Positions 1-7,538 are shown, numbered from the stretch's first letter. The stretch: 64,000 nt of DNA from DSVZ01 sp964568145 (GCA_964568145.1 CAZMOZ010000001.1:1-64000); one strand, 5' to 3'. A program made the numbers and translations. The notes: generated by a model from the sequence alone, not told the origin.

Positions 1-283
1 GCTTGAGCACGGCGCGGGAAAGCAGGGTGTCCGTGCTGCGGTTGGCGGGCAGCAGGAGCGACACCGGCTTGAACGCTTCGCAGATGATTAGCGCCACGCC
101 GTGCTTGGCCGCCTCCAGAAACAGGTGGCTGTGGATGGAGGCGTTGAAGCTGGTGATGATGATGGCCGCCACATCCTCCAACGGCAGCCGCCGCTCGCCC
201 TCGTCCGTGCGACAGGTCAACTGCCCGTCCCGGCACGACAACGAGCAGTTCGGCGCGTCTATGCTGACGATGTGGAAGGACAC
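1..283 (-). CDS. cas1: Cas1 integrase, N-terminal part (cut by left edge)
   Basis: The reverse strand from a GTG at 283 reads SFHIVSIDAPNCSLSCRDGQ and continues open to the window edge (94 codons). The pattern of an N-terminal beta-domain, LEDVAAIIITS, FLEAAKHGVALIICE and SLLLPANR matches the N-terminal half of type II Cas1, the integrase that with Cas2 inserts new spacers. The catalytic C-terminal domain lies outside the window. The GTG start is chosen because the duplicated copy at 1121 starts 3 nt after the cas9 stop. This intact copy now sits 47 bp downstream of an inserted four-helix-bundle gene and has no obvious Shine-Dalgarno sequence of its own. Family assignment is by recognition; gene integrity to the left cannot be judged. 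Confidence 0.85.
   Translation of the reverse strand, partial: MSFHIVSIDAPNCSLSCRDGQLTCRTDEGERRLPLEDVAAIIITSFNASIHSHLFLEAAKHGVALIICEAFKPVSLLLPANRSTDTLLSRAVLK
182..283 (-). repeat. 102-bp direct repeat, copy A (start of intact cas1)
   Basis: This segment equals 1020-1121 with a single difference (212 a versus 1050 g, synonymous for Cys in the cas1 frame). It begins exactly at the cas1 GTG and covers the first 34 codons. It flanks the 736-bp insert on the cas1-distal side. Confidence 0.95.
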
Positions 284-1019
284 GGCTGGCGGAGTTCAGT
301 TTCTGGCTCTGAGATTTCAGATTTGAGATCTCAGATTCCGGATTTCGGATCGGTACTGGGTGGGTTGACCGGGGCGCCGGGCACGCCAGAGACGACCGAC
401 AAGCGCGGCGAACCAGGTTCGGAGGACGGATTTGGAAATGGCCTGGGCTTCAGGGACTTCAGTTTCTGGAGAAACGCCTGCGCACGCCGCTGCTGGTCCG
501 CCTCGCGCCGGGCGACTTCCGTCAGGCGGCGCTGTCCGGTGATGGGCGATTCCTGCAAGGCCGCCGCCCAGGCGCGAACCTGGCGTGAGCAGCTTTCGGC
601 GATGGATTTCAAGTCTGAAATCTGAGATTTGAGATGCGCGAAGCGGGGCAGCCGCTCCAGCAGGCTGAGCATGGAGCGGACTTCCCCGGCGGAACCGCGG
701 GCAATGTAGAGGAAGGACAGCAATTCCGCCGTGGTGCCGCGCTCGAAGCCCTCGGCGATGTTGTTGGAGACACTGACGGCGGCGCGCTCGAGCTGATCCC
801 GCAGGCTGGGCTGCTGTCGGAAGGCGGTGTCCGCCGTCAGCGCGTACACTTGCTCGGCCAGGCGGATGGCCTGCTGCCACGCGGGCAGATCCTCGAAGCG
901 CTGGTAGGTCATGGCGTGGGGGATTTGAAATTTGAGATGTCAGATTGCAGAAGGCCTGAACTGGGGGCGGTCGGTTTGCTGGATGTCGTGACGCGCGCCC
1001 CCAGCGGCCCGCCCCAACG
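284..1019 (-). mobile_element. Inserted element carrying a four-helix-bundle gene, inside duplicated cas1 start
   Basis: A 736-bp segment separates two 102-bp copies of the beginning of cas1. Removing the insert and one copy restores a direct cas9-cas1 junction with a 3-nt spacer. It contains one gene (331-912) and several AT-rich words such as AAATTTGAGAT and TCAGATTTGAGAT near 303-345, 612-638 and 920-955. No transposase, reverse transcriptase or terminal inverted repeats are visible, so calling it mobile is an inference from the duplication and the interrupted gene order. Confidence 0.55.
331..912 (-). CDS. Four-helix-bundle protein (S23 / IVP family)
   Basis: 193 residues. The N-terminal 90 residues (FEDLPAWQQAIRLAEQVYAL, then SLRDQLERAAVSVSNNIAEG and ELLSFLYIARGSAGEVRSML) are the signature of the 23S rRNA intervening-sequence four-helix-bundle family (TIGR02436/PF05635). 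This is the same fold as Avd, the accessory protein of diversity-generating retroelements. The molecular role of stand-alone members is not established. Residues around 93-103 (LKSQISDLKS) are encoded by the AT-rich repeat words of the element, and the tail is Pro/Ser-rich and probably disordered. Its ATG overlaps the stop codon of the truncated cas1 leader (ATGA at 912-909), so it is probably translated by coupling within the cas9 operon. It lies between cas9 and cas1, where no such gene is expected. Confidence 0.9.
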   Translation of the reverse strand: MTYQRFEDLPAWQQAIRLAEQVYALTADTAFRQQPSLRDQLERAAVSVSNNIAEGFERGTTAELLSFLYIARGSAGEVRSMLSLLERLPRFAHLKSQISDLKSIAESCSRQVRAWAAALQESPITGQRRLTEVARREADQQRRAQAFLQKLKSLKPRPFPNPSSEPGSPRLSVVSGVPGAPVNPPSTDPKSGI

Positions 1020-1121
1020 CGGCAGCCGCCGCTCGCCCTCGTCCGTGCGGCAGGTCAACTGCCCGTCCCGGCACGACAACGAGCAGTTCGGCGCGTCTAT
1101 GCTGACGATGTGGAAGGACAC
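909..1121 (-). pseudogene. Truncated duplicate of the cas1 start
   Basis: A GTG three bases after the cas9 stop opens a 70-codon frame. Its first 34 codons are identical in protein to Cas1, after which the frame runs into insert sequence (RWGGPLGARVTTSSKP) and stops at 911-909. It is the stranded 5' end of the original cas1 gene. It may serve only as a leader that carries ribosomes to the four-helix-bundle start, with which its stop codon overlaps. Confidence 0.85.
1020..1121 (-). repeat. 102-bp direct repeat, copy B (next to cas9)
   Basis: Second copy of 182-283, with 101 of 102 bases identical. It lies immediately after the cas9 stop codon, so this is the position of the original cas1 start. 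Confidence 0.95.
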
Positions 1122-1124
1122 AAC

Positions 1125-4100
1125 TCAAGGCGTGCCACAGAACCTGGGTTTGAGAACCTTCAGGCCGCCCTTGACCATCGTCGGGAGCGCAGCGTCGAGC
1201 TTGCAACCGGCAACTGTTCGCGTTCGTTTTTTGCCTGTGGCAGGGTCGAGGTAATCCTCCTCAACGCCGAGGCAATCGAGCGTGCCGAGGTTGACCTTGA
1301 TGCCCGCCTGCTTGGCTTTGATCGAAAAAACTCGCCACCGCCCTGCGTAGGTTCCGGAGGTAATCGAAACAACCTGACCATTGCGGAGAACGCGCGGCGC
1401 CTCCCCCCCGTTCCGGGCCTTCAACTCGTTCAGCCGATGCCACACCCTGTGCCACGGGATGACGACGAACTTCTCTTCCCCTTCGGGGGCGTGGTCGAGG
1501 ATGGCGACGCCGAAGTTGTCGGTGATGACGCGGACGCCTTTCTGGCGCTTGAGTTTGCCGTCCCCGCCGGGCGGGTTGAGGCCGAGTAGTTTGCCGGGGG
1601 CTTCGTCGGTGGTCTTCACCACCTGCAAGCCGGTTTTGGCATCGCGCCCGGAGCGCTGACGGAGGACGACGCGCCCGTCTTTCACCGCCACCACGCCGCG
1701 GGTGTTCTCCTCGACCTTCACCCCGCTCATGTCGGCCGGGATGTGCTGGACGACGCGCTTCTCGGCGAGGCGCTGGCGGATTTGCTGCTTGAGGGCATCG
1801 GGCAGGTCGTTCAGGTGCAAGCGGCCTTCGCTGTCCGGCTGGTAAAGGCCGGTGGCTTTCAGCAGCGCGGCCTCGGCGGTGGAGGGACGGCGCTTCGTCA
1901 TGGCCAGCCAGAGGCGGCGGTCGTCGTCGGCCTCCGGGTCCCCGCCGGCCTTGACCATGGCGGACCAGACCGCGCCGTGCCGTGGAAAGTAGAGGGAGGC
2001 CAGGCCCAGCACGCAGGCGTCGAGCGCGTGGTGCAGGTGGGTGATGCCACGGATGTCGTCCTTGCGCTTCGGGGTTTTGCCGTCGGCCTCGAAGATGGCG
2101 GGGTTGGCCGCGCCCAGGCAGCCAATGAGCTTCCATGCCTTGCGGACTTCGCCGGTGACAGAGCCGGGCAGCGAGATGACGCGCGGGCGTTGCCCGGGCG
2201 GGTAGGCGCGTTGCAAGACCTGCGCGCCCAGGCGCACGAGGTGACTGGTGACGGTGAGGTCGCGCGGGGTGAATTCCTTTTCCTCGTAGTGCTCGGTGAG
2301 CAGGCGGCGGACGCGGCGTTTCTTGCGGGCGCGGTCGTCGTCGTGGCCCTTGCGGGTGTCGAGGCTGGCGACGTGCTTTTGAAACTCCGCGAGGGACATG
2401 ATCTCGACGCCGCGCAGGCCGGGCACGGCTTTGCCGCCCTCGTCGCGAATGAACTCCATGGCGGTGCGTTTGCCTTTCCAGAGGTTGATTTCCTTCCAGG
2501 TGATGACGAGCGAGTCGAGGGAGTCGCTCTGGCGGTCGGAGTGGGGGATGATGTGCTCCTTGTCCATCACGCCATCCAGCAGGGTGTCCACGGAGAATTC
2601 CTTGCCGGTGTAAGGGCACTTCCAGCCGAGGTCTTCGGCAACGCGGGCTTTGCGGATGAGGCCGGCGGTGCAAGGGATGCCCCGGCGGCGGCAGGCTTCC
2701 TCGACCTTGGCGGCGACGCGTTTGAAGTCGCCGAGCTTTGCTCCGAGTTCCTTCTTTTGGGCTTCACGGTCTTTGCCCGAAAGGTCGCGCAACTCGCGGT
2801 TGACCTCGATGGTGAGGCCGGCGATGCGGGACTGGTCGCCGTTGGCGAACTCCTGAACGAGGTCGTGCAGCAATCCCTTGAAACGCCGCCGCTCTTGTTC
2901 GGGCTTGGCATTTGCTTTGGGCGGCTCGCCACCAAGGATTAGGAGGCGGTGGCGGATGAGGTGGTTGTTGGTCTGCTCGGCGAGGCGGCGGTGGAGCTGG
3001 GCTTCCTTGAGTTCGTCGGTCTGGCAGAGGCAGCCGCGGGGCTGGAGATCGTTTTGCTCGGCGCGCGGGTCCCAGCCCTTCATCACTTCCTCATACGCCT
3101 GCCGGAGAACCGGGCGGGCGTAGGGGGCGCGGCCTTTGGGGTAGTTGGCGCGGAGCGGCTCGTCGAGGAGTTGGTCGCGGGTGAGGGCGGATTGCTTGCG
3201 GCCCTTGCGTGTGTTGGCGGCGTCGAGCACGCGCTGAACAGCGGCGTCGAAGGCGGCGAGGGGGTCGGATGCCGACGGCGGGGGCGCCGTCGGCTGCAGG
3301 CGGGGCGCCTGCGCTTCCCCGAGCCAGTCGCGGACGGCTTCAGGCTTCACTTCTTTGCCGCGGGCCAGCTTGCCGCGAAGGCGCTTGAGGCACTGCGGTG
3401 GCAGGGCCAGCAAGGCATCGGCCAGAGGATGTTTGCGCAAGGCAGCCTGAACGGGGTCAAAGACCAGGGCTTCTTCGGCGTCGGGGTGGAGCAGCAGAGC
3501 GTCGAGGTTGTCGCGCCCGCCTTTCTCGGGCCAACCGGCGGCCTCACGCACGGCCTTCTTGAACTCGCCTTTGGTGAAAGCGCCTTGGCGCGCGGCCAGT
3601 TCGGTGAGGCGCACGCGGGCGGCGGCGGGCAGCGGGTGCGATTCACGCACGCCAAGCGCGGCGCCAACGACGTTGGCCAGTTGCATGGCCCAGCGGAAAC
3701 GGAGGAATTCGGGCGAGGCTTTGGTGGGCAGCTTGGATTCCTTTTCGGCGCGGCGCCGGGCGTCGTCCGGGGCCATTCCTGCCTCACGGTATTGCTGCTC
3801 CAGCCGCGCAAACTGGATGGGGCAGACGCCGATGATGCGGTTGTCGAAACGGGGGATGGATTGCCCAAAGAGCAAGCCGCCATGGTAGCGCTTGGGGAGC
3901 CTGATGGCGGGACAGGGAATGGTCCGCCAGGCGTCGCGGTCTTTCAGCGGGTCCACGTCGTTGCCGAGCAGGGTGCGGATGAGGGTGTCGTCGAGCTTGG
4001 GCAGGGTGCCCTTGAGGGCAGTGAGGAGGGCGCGGACTTCGGGCCAGACGACGGACACACGATCGAAGGCGGCACTGCGACCTTTGAAGTGGCGGGGCTT

Positions 4101-4730
4101 GTCCGGGCGCTGGCCCTGCTGCCAGCGAGCAACCTCGCGGTCATACCAAGCGGTGTAGGCGGCGATGGTTTCGGCCATGGTGGTGGTGTGGCGCTCACGC
4201 ATCAACTCGCCGGCGTTGGCGACCTTCTCGGTGTCAGGCACCTCGTCGTCGTCGAGCGCGTCTTCCTCGCTGCGGTCGGCCCACGGCGGGGCGAAGTAAC
4301 CGCGGTTGTGGGCATACCAGCGAAGGATGTCCCACAACTCCGGCCAGGTGGTGGCGGGCAGGGGCTGGCCGGTGCGGGCGGCGGCGAGGAGTGCGGCGGC
4401 GCGTTGCCAGGCAAAGCTGTCACCCCCGGCCTGGTCGTGGCGCTCAGCCAGCTCCTCCGTGGTCATCACGCCGAGGTGGGCGAGGAGTTGCTCCATCCGC
4501 ACGATGCGCTGGCGGGTGGCGCGGGCGTGGCGGCGCGCCTGCCGGTATTGGCGGCGCTTCACCGCGAGGCAGTCGTCCGCGCCGAAGATGACGACGCCGG
4601 TGCCGAGGATTTCGGGCAAGGCGGGCGGCGGCGCGGCGCGGCGGAGGACCGCCCACCCGATGGAACTGTGGCCCACGTCGAAGGCGAACTGGAGGTTTCC
4701 GAGCTCATCCAGAATTCCGCGCGTTTCCAT
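1125..4730 (-). CDS. cas9: CRISPR-associated endonuclease Cas9 (type II-C-like)
   Basis: RNA-guided DNA endonuclease. Numbering from the upstream ATG at 4763 (1212 aa): RuvC-I FAFDVGHSSIGWAV with Asp29; arginine-rich bridge helix about 68-98; alpha-helical recognition region about 100-600; RuvC-II TIEVNREL with Glu653; HNH with CPYTG near 716 and KEHIIPHS with His737; RuvC-III HLHHALDAC with Asp915; a C-terminal PAM-interacting region of about 290 residues. All nuclease residues look present. The ATG at 4730 is preferred because AAGGGA lies 6 nt upstream; the 4763 ATG adds 11 residues. The size and motif style suit subtype II-C, known from Verrucomicrobiota. It heads an operon with cas1; cas2 and the array must be outside the window if they exist. 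The subtype is inferred. Confidence 0.96.
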   Translation of the reverse strand: METRGILDELGNLQFAFDVGHSSIGWAVLRRAAPPPALPEILGTGVVIFGADDCLAVKRRQYRQARRHARATRQRIVRMEQLLAHLGVMTTEELAERHDQAGGDSFAWQRAAALLAAARTGQPLPATTWPELWDILRWYAHNRGYFAPPWADRSEEDALDDDEVPDTEKVANAGELMRERHTTTMAETIAAYTAWYDREVARWQQGQRPDKPRHFKGRSAAFDRVSVVWPEVRALLTALKGTLPKLDDTLIRTLLGNDVDPLKDRDAWRTIPCPAIRLPKRYHGGLLFGQSIPRFDNRIIGVCPIQFARLEQQYREAGMAPDDARRRAEKESKLPTKASPEFLRFRWAMQLANVVGAALGVRESHPLPAAARVRLTELAARQGAFTKGEFKKAVREAAGWPEKGGRDNLDALLLHPDAEEALVFDPVQAALRKHPLADALLALPPQCLKRLRGKLARGKEVKPEAVRDWLGEAQAPRLQPTAPPPSASDPLAAFDAAVQRVLDAANTRKGRKQSALTRDQLLDEPLRANYPKGRAPYARPVLRQAYEEVMKGWDPRAEQNDLQPRGCLCQTDELKEAQLHRRLAEQTNNHLIRHRLLILGGEPPKANAKPEQERRRFKGLLHDLVQEFANGDQSRIAGLTIEVNRELRDLSGKDREAQKKELGAKLGDFKRVAAKVEEACRRRGIPCTAGLIRKARVAEDLGWKCPYTGKEFSVDTLLDGVMDKEHIIPHSDRQSDSLDSLVITWKEINLWKGKRTAMEFIRDEGGKAVPGLRGVEIMSLAEFQKHVASLDTRKGHDDDRARKKRRVRRLLTEHYEEKEFTPRDLTVTSHLVRLGAQVLQRAYPPGQRPRVISLPGSVTGEVRKAWKLIGCLGAANPAIFEADGKTPKRKDDIRGITHLHHALDACVLGLASLYFPRHGAVWSAMVKAGGDPEADDDRRLWLAMTKRRPSTAEAALLKATGLYQPDSEGRLHLNDLPDALKQQIRQRLAEKRVVQHIPADMSGVKVEENTRGVVAVKDGRVVLRQRSGRDAKTGLQVVKTTDEAPGKLLGLNPPGGDGKLKRQKGVRVITDNFGVAILDHAPEGEEKFVVIPWHRVWHRLNELKARNGGEAPRVLRNGQVVSITSGTYAGRWRVFSIKAKQAGIKVNLGTLDCLGVEEDYLDPATGKKRTRTVAGCKLDAALPTMVKGGLKVLKPRFCGTP

Positions 4731-4739
4731 ATTTGTCCC

Positions 4740-4769
4740 TTGAGGGTTCGGCGGAGTGTGCATTAGACT
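4740..4769 (+). promoter_or_regulatory. Weak sigma-70-like promoter for the candidate tracrRNA
   Basis: TTGAGG at 4740-4745 and TAGACT at 4764-4769 are separated by 18 bp on the plus strand, opposite the cas9 start. Matches to the consensus boxes are partial, so this is tentative. It would start a transcript near 4776. Confidence 0.25.
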
Positions 4770-4775
4770 TCGCCC

Positions 4776-4892
4776 GGAACCAAGACAAAGTGAGCGATGC
4801 AGACCGGTTCCCTGGGCGCCAGCCGCCTACACCGTGGAAAAACAGCATCCTCCAGATATCGCCGGCCCGGGTCGCCCCCGGGCCGGTTTTTT
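4776..4892 (+). ncRNA. Candidate tracrRNA upstream of cas9
   Basis: No protein gene on the plus strand explains the strong terminator at 4862-4892. A terminator-ended RNA of about 115 nt beside and divergent from cas9 is the usual arrangement of tracrRNA in type II systems. A small stem (TGGA with TCCA around 4835-4853) lies before the terminator. The anti-repeat cannot be confirmed because the CRISPR repeat is not in the window. Both ends are approximate. Confidence 0.42.
4862..4892 (+). terminator. Rho-independent terminator
   Basis: A perfect 10-bp stem (CCGGCCCGGG with its complement at 4877-4886) and a 5-nt loop are followed by six T at 4887-4892. The T tract is on the plus strand only, so it terminates a plus-strand RNA. 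Confidence 0.85.
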
Positions 4893-5042
4893 AACCCGCA
4901 AGCCGAGGTTGGCGGTAGCGCACAGTACGTCCGGCCTGCCCAACTGCGGCTCTCTGGTTTGATTCTGAATTACCCCCGGTTTTGACCCTCTCGATACTGC
5001 TCTGAGTACCGGAGTGCGGCCTGTCAGGCCCGCGCGCCGCTC

Positions 5043-5864
5043 TTATCCCACAAACCGCGGCGGGAAGACCGGGCCGTTGCCGTGGCGGTGCAGCAGTTCG
5101 GCAAACCTGGTCAGGCCGCGCTTTTCCGGCTCGCCCAGCTCAAACCCGATGTTCCGCGTGAGGTATTCCCGGCAGAAATCCACCGGGTAGCCGCGTTGTT
5201 TCGCGATGACCGCTTCCAGTTCGGCGGTGCCCCGGCCGCGGGCCGCGCGGAGCAACTCGCCCAGAGCGGCGGCGCGCGGCGCCAGCGCGCAGTGCAGCGT
5301 CCACACCGCGTACACGAACGGCAGCCCGGTGAGTTCGTGCCAGGCGGCGCCAAGGTCCCAGATGCGATGGGGGTGGCCGGCAAAGGCGAAGTCCAGCGCG
5401 CGGTCGCCGATGAGCAGCACCGCGTCGCGCCGGGGCGCATCGGTGTAGTCGGCCAACGGGACGAAGGCCGGGCGGAGGCCGCGTTCGGCCAGCAGGACGC
5501 GCAGGAGGTTCACGCTGGCGAGCGAGGCCGGGTCGCAGCACACCTCGCTGACTTCTTCCCAAGGCACGCGATGCGCCAGCAGGACGCTGCGCACCGGGCC
5601 GTGCGAGGCGATGGCGATGCCGTCCAGGGCGGCGTAATCGGCGTGCGTGAGCAGTTCGGTCACGCTCAACAGGGCCGTGTCCAGCCGGCCGTCGCGGAGC
5701 AGTTCGGCCAGGCGGGCCGGGGCGGTGAACGTGACCAGGCTTTCGATGCCCCAGGTGAGCGGCACGGCGTTCAGCGAGTCCACCGAGCCGATGCGAAACG
5801 GGCGGTTGGGCTGGGAACCCGCGCTGGCGGGCGGCGGCGGTGATTCAGAGGCGTCGGAACTCAT
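5043..5864 (-). CDS. mqnA: Chorismate dehydratase (menaquinone, futalosine route)
   Basis: 273 residues with the MqnA pattern: RIGSVDSLNAVPLTWGIE at the N-terminus, LLSVTELL, the SxNLLRVLL segment and FVYAVWTLH near the substrate pocket. MqnA dehydrates chorismate to 3-enolpyruvylbenzoate, the first step of the futalosine route to menaquinone, in the cytosol. The start at 5864 overlaps the end of hicA by 20 nt, which suggests translational coupling. A Pro/Ser-rich stretch of about 20 residues precedes the conserved domain. MqnD is a distant paralogue, but the length and N-terminal motif fit MqnA better, and mqnE is in the same transcription unit. Confidence 0.9.
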   Translation of the reverse strand: MSSDASESPPPPASAGSQPNRPFRIGSVDSLNAVPLTWGIESLVTFTAPARLAELLRDGRLDTALLSVTELLTHADYAALDGIAIASHGPVRSVLLAHRVPWEEVSEVCCDPASLASVNLLRVLLAERGLRPAFVPLADYTDAPRRDAVLLIGDRALDFAFAGHPHRIWDLGAAWHELTGLPFVYAVWTLHCALAPRAAALGELLRAARGRGTAELEAVIAKQRGYPVDFCREYLTRNIGFELGEPEKRGLTRFAELLHRHGNGPVFPPRFVG

Positions 5865-6051
5865 CTTTAGTCAGCCCAGCCTGGCACAAAACCGCGCGAA
5901 ATGTCCCGGTCGGAATGTTGCCAGGATGGAGGGCAACGTAAGTCTGCCGGCCATCAGGATGGCGCAGGACGGCGGGCGGTTCCGACTGGCGTTGGGCGAC
6001 AAACCCTGCGCGTTGGAGCCGGGCGAGGACCTCACGCGCTGTGAAGGGCAT
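5845..6051 (-). CDS. hicA: HicA-family protein, catalytic His motif missing
   Basis: 68 residues in the HicA double-stranded-RNA-binding-like fold: FTAREVLARLQRAGFVAQRQ, then RHPDGRQTYVALHP and IPTGTFRAVLCQAGL. HicA toxins are mRNA interferases whose catalytic His normally sits in a GSHH-type motif after the RQ segment. Here that place reads SEPPAV, so the RNase activity may be lost. The ATG at 6051 is chosen because the conserved domain starts there and it overlaps the end of hicB by 20 nt. The gene also overlaps mqnA by 20 nt. It could be an inactivated toxin, or a diverged member with another role. Confidence 0.75.
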   Translation of the reverse strand: MPFTAREVLARLQRAGFVAQRQSEPPAVLRHPDGRQTYVALHPGNIPTGTFRAVLCQAGLTKDEFRRL

Positions 6052-6280
6052 GATCTGGAAGCCCCAGGGGGGAGCAGAGCCCATCGGCCGGAGGCGGGAT
6101 GGGCTCGCCGCTGGCCCGTTTTTCCTCGAGCCACAGCCGGACCAAAGCCCAGGCCGCCGCCCGGGCGCCTTCACTGCCCGGCCCGGGAGTGGTCAACCCC
6201 AGGCTGGGCACATGCGCGTAGTAATAGCCCGCGGGGAAATCCGTATCGCGGGCCGGCGCGAACATCACGCCCACATTCAT
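6032..6280 (-). CDS. hicB: HicB-like antitoxin
   Basis: 82 residues. YYYAHVPSLGLTTPGPGSEGA and ALVRLWLEEKRASGEPIP follow the HicB partial RNase-H-like fold (a P-x-L-x-G-x-x-T-x-G segment followed by an amphipathic helix and GEPIP). HicB neutralises HicA and usually represses the operon. No C-terminal DNA-binding domain is visible: the protein ends soon after GEPIP. It starts 20 nt after the mqnE stop and overlaps hicA by 20 nt, so the pair is embedded in the menaquinone transcription unit. Confidence 0.72.
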   Translation of the reverse strand: MNVGVMFAPARDTDFPAGYYYAHVPSLGLTTPGPGSEGARAAAWALVRLWLEEKRASGEPIPPPADGLCSPLGLPDHALHSA

Positions 6281-6300
6281 GAGCCAAGGCTATCCGGGGC

Positions 6301-7470
6301 TCACGCCGTCGCCAAGTTCGCTTCCAGGAGGCTCGAGTGCGTCGGCAGTCCCGGCGGGCCGGGCGGCACGTCGCCTTCCCAGACGCGCACCGGCTCGTAA
6401 TGGCTGTTGCGCTGCACCGGCACGCGACCGGCCTCGCGGATCGCCCGGATCATGGCGGCCTCGGTCTGAAGCTGGCCCGCTTGCGCACCGGCCATGCGGA
6501 AGATGTGTTCCTCGACGATGGTGCCGTGCAGATCGTCCGCGCCGTAGCTCAACGCCACCTGGGCCAGCTTCAGCCCCAGCCCGATCCAGTACGCCGTGAG
6601 GTGGTCGAAGTTGTCGAGGTACAGGCGGCTGACGGCGAGGGTGCGCAGCGCGTCGAAGCCGGTCGGCGGCTGGTCCACCGGGATGCCGTTGTTCTCCGGC
6701 TGGTAGGGCAGGGGAATGAAGCCGGTGAAGCCGCGGGTTTCGTCCTGGAGCGCGCGCAGCCGGCGCAGGTGGTCCACGCGGTCGGCCGGCGACTCGACGT
6801 GGCCGAAGAGCATCGTGCACGTGCTGCGGCCGCCGAGTTGATGCCAGGTGCGATGCACGTCCGCCCATTCCTCGGCGCTTTCCTTGCCGCGGGCGATGCG
6901 CGACCGGACTTCGGGGGCGAAAATCTCCGCGCCGCCGCCGGTGAGCGAGTCGAGCCCGGCGTCGCGCAGGGCAAGGAGCGTGTCGCGCACCGTCTTCCGG
7001 GCCAGCCAGGCCAGGTGCAGGATTTCAATCGCGGTGAAGCACTTCAGGTGCAGGTGCGGCCCGGCCTCGCGCAACGCGCGCAGCATGTCCAGGTAAAAGC
7101 CGAACGGCAGTGAGGGATGCAGGCCGCCGACGATGTGCAGCTCCGTGATGCCGGACTTCATCGCCTCCCGCGCCTTTTCGACGATCTGGGGGATGCTCAA
7201 CTCGAAGCCGTCGGCGTCGCGCCGCTTGCGGGCGAAGGCGCAGAACTGGCAGCTCAGGATGCAGTAGTTCGAGTAGTTGATGTAGCGGTTGAGGATGTAG
7301 GTGGCGCGGTTGCCGTTGCGACGCTGGTTGGCGAAGTCCGCCAGCGCGCCCAGCGCGTTCAAGTCCCGGCACTCGAAGAGGCGGAGGGCGTCGGCCTCGG
7401 AAAGCCGCTCGCCGGCGACGACCTTCGCGTGGAGATCGCGCAGCGGACTGCGGGCGACAAAGAAATTCAT
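6301..7470 (-). CDS. mqnE: Aminodeoxyfutalosine synthase (radical SAM)
   Basis: 389 residues from the ATG at 7470. The radical-SAM cluster motif CILSCQFC (Cys70, Cys74, Cys77) is followed by ITELHIVGGLHPSLPFGFYL, GLDSLTGGGAEIFA, TMLFGHVES and HGTIVEEHI, all typical of MqnE rather than MqnC. The enzyme joins an adenosyl radical from SAM to 3-enolpyruvylbenzoate, giving aminodeoxyfutalosine. The frame is open for 81 codons upstream, but family similarity begins at this ATG and the upstream part is repeat-rich. It leads the mqnE-hicB-hicA-mqnA unit. Confidence 0.93.
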   Translation of the reverse strand: MNFFVARSPLRDLHAKVVAGERLSEADALRLFECRDLNALGALADFANQRRNGNRATYILNRYINYSNYCILSCQFCAFARKRRDADGFELSIPQIVEKAREAMKSGITELHIVGGLHPSLPFGFYLDMLRALREAGPHLHLKCFTAIEILHLAWLARKTVRDTLLALRDAGLDSLTGGGAEIFAPEVRSRIARGKESAEEWADVHRTWHQLGGRSTCTMLFGHVESPADRVDHLRRLRALQDETRGFTGFIPLPYQPENNGIPVDQPPTGFDALRTLAVSRLYLDNFDHLTAYWIGLGLKLAQVALSYGADDLHGTIVEEHIFRMAGAQAGQLQTEAAMIRAIREAGRVPVQRNSHYEPVRVWEGDVPPGPPGLPTHSSLLEANLATA

Positions 7471-7538
7471 CTCGAACGCAGAGTTAAGCAGTCCCCGGCG
7501 GGGAAGGCAAACCGCGCCCCGCCGGGCAAGGCCCGCGG

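Noticed and set aside
182..1121. Diversity-generating retroelement with template and variable repeats
   Set aside because: The Avd-like gene and the two 102-bp repeats suggested it, but there is no reverse transcriptase, and the only difference between the repeats is one synonymous base, not A-specific mutation.
2949..4766. A 605-codon open frame on the plus strand opposite cas9
   Set aside because: It is antisense to a well-supported Cas9 with intact motifs; its Gly/Ala/Arg-rich translation has no family resemblance and is a by-product of high GC.
1..5042. A CRISPR repeat-spacer array near cas9
   Set aside because: No regularly spaced direct repeats are visible on either side of cas9 within the window; the array, if present, is probably beyond the left edge.
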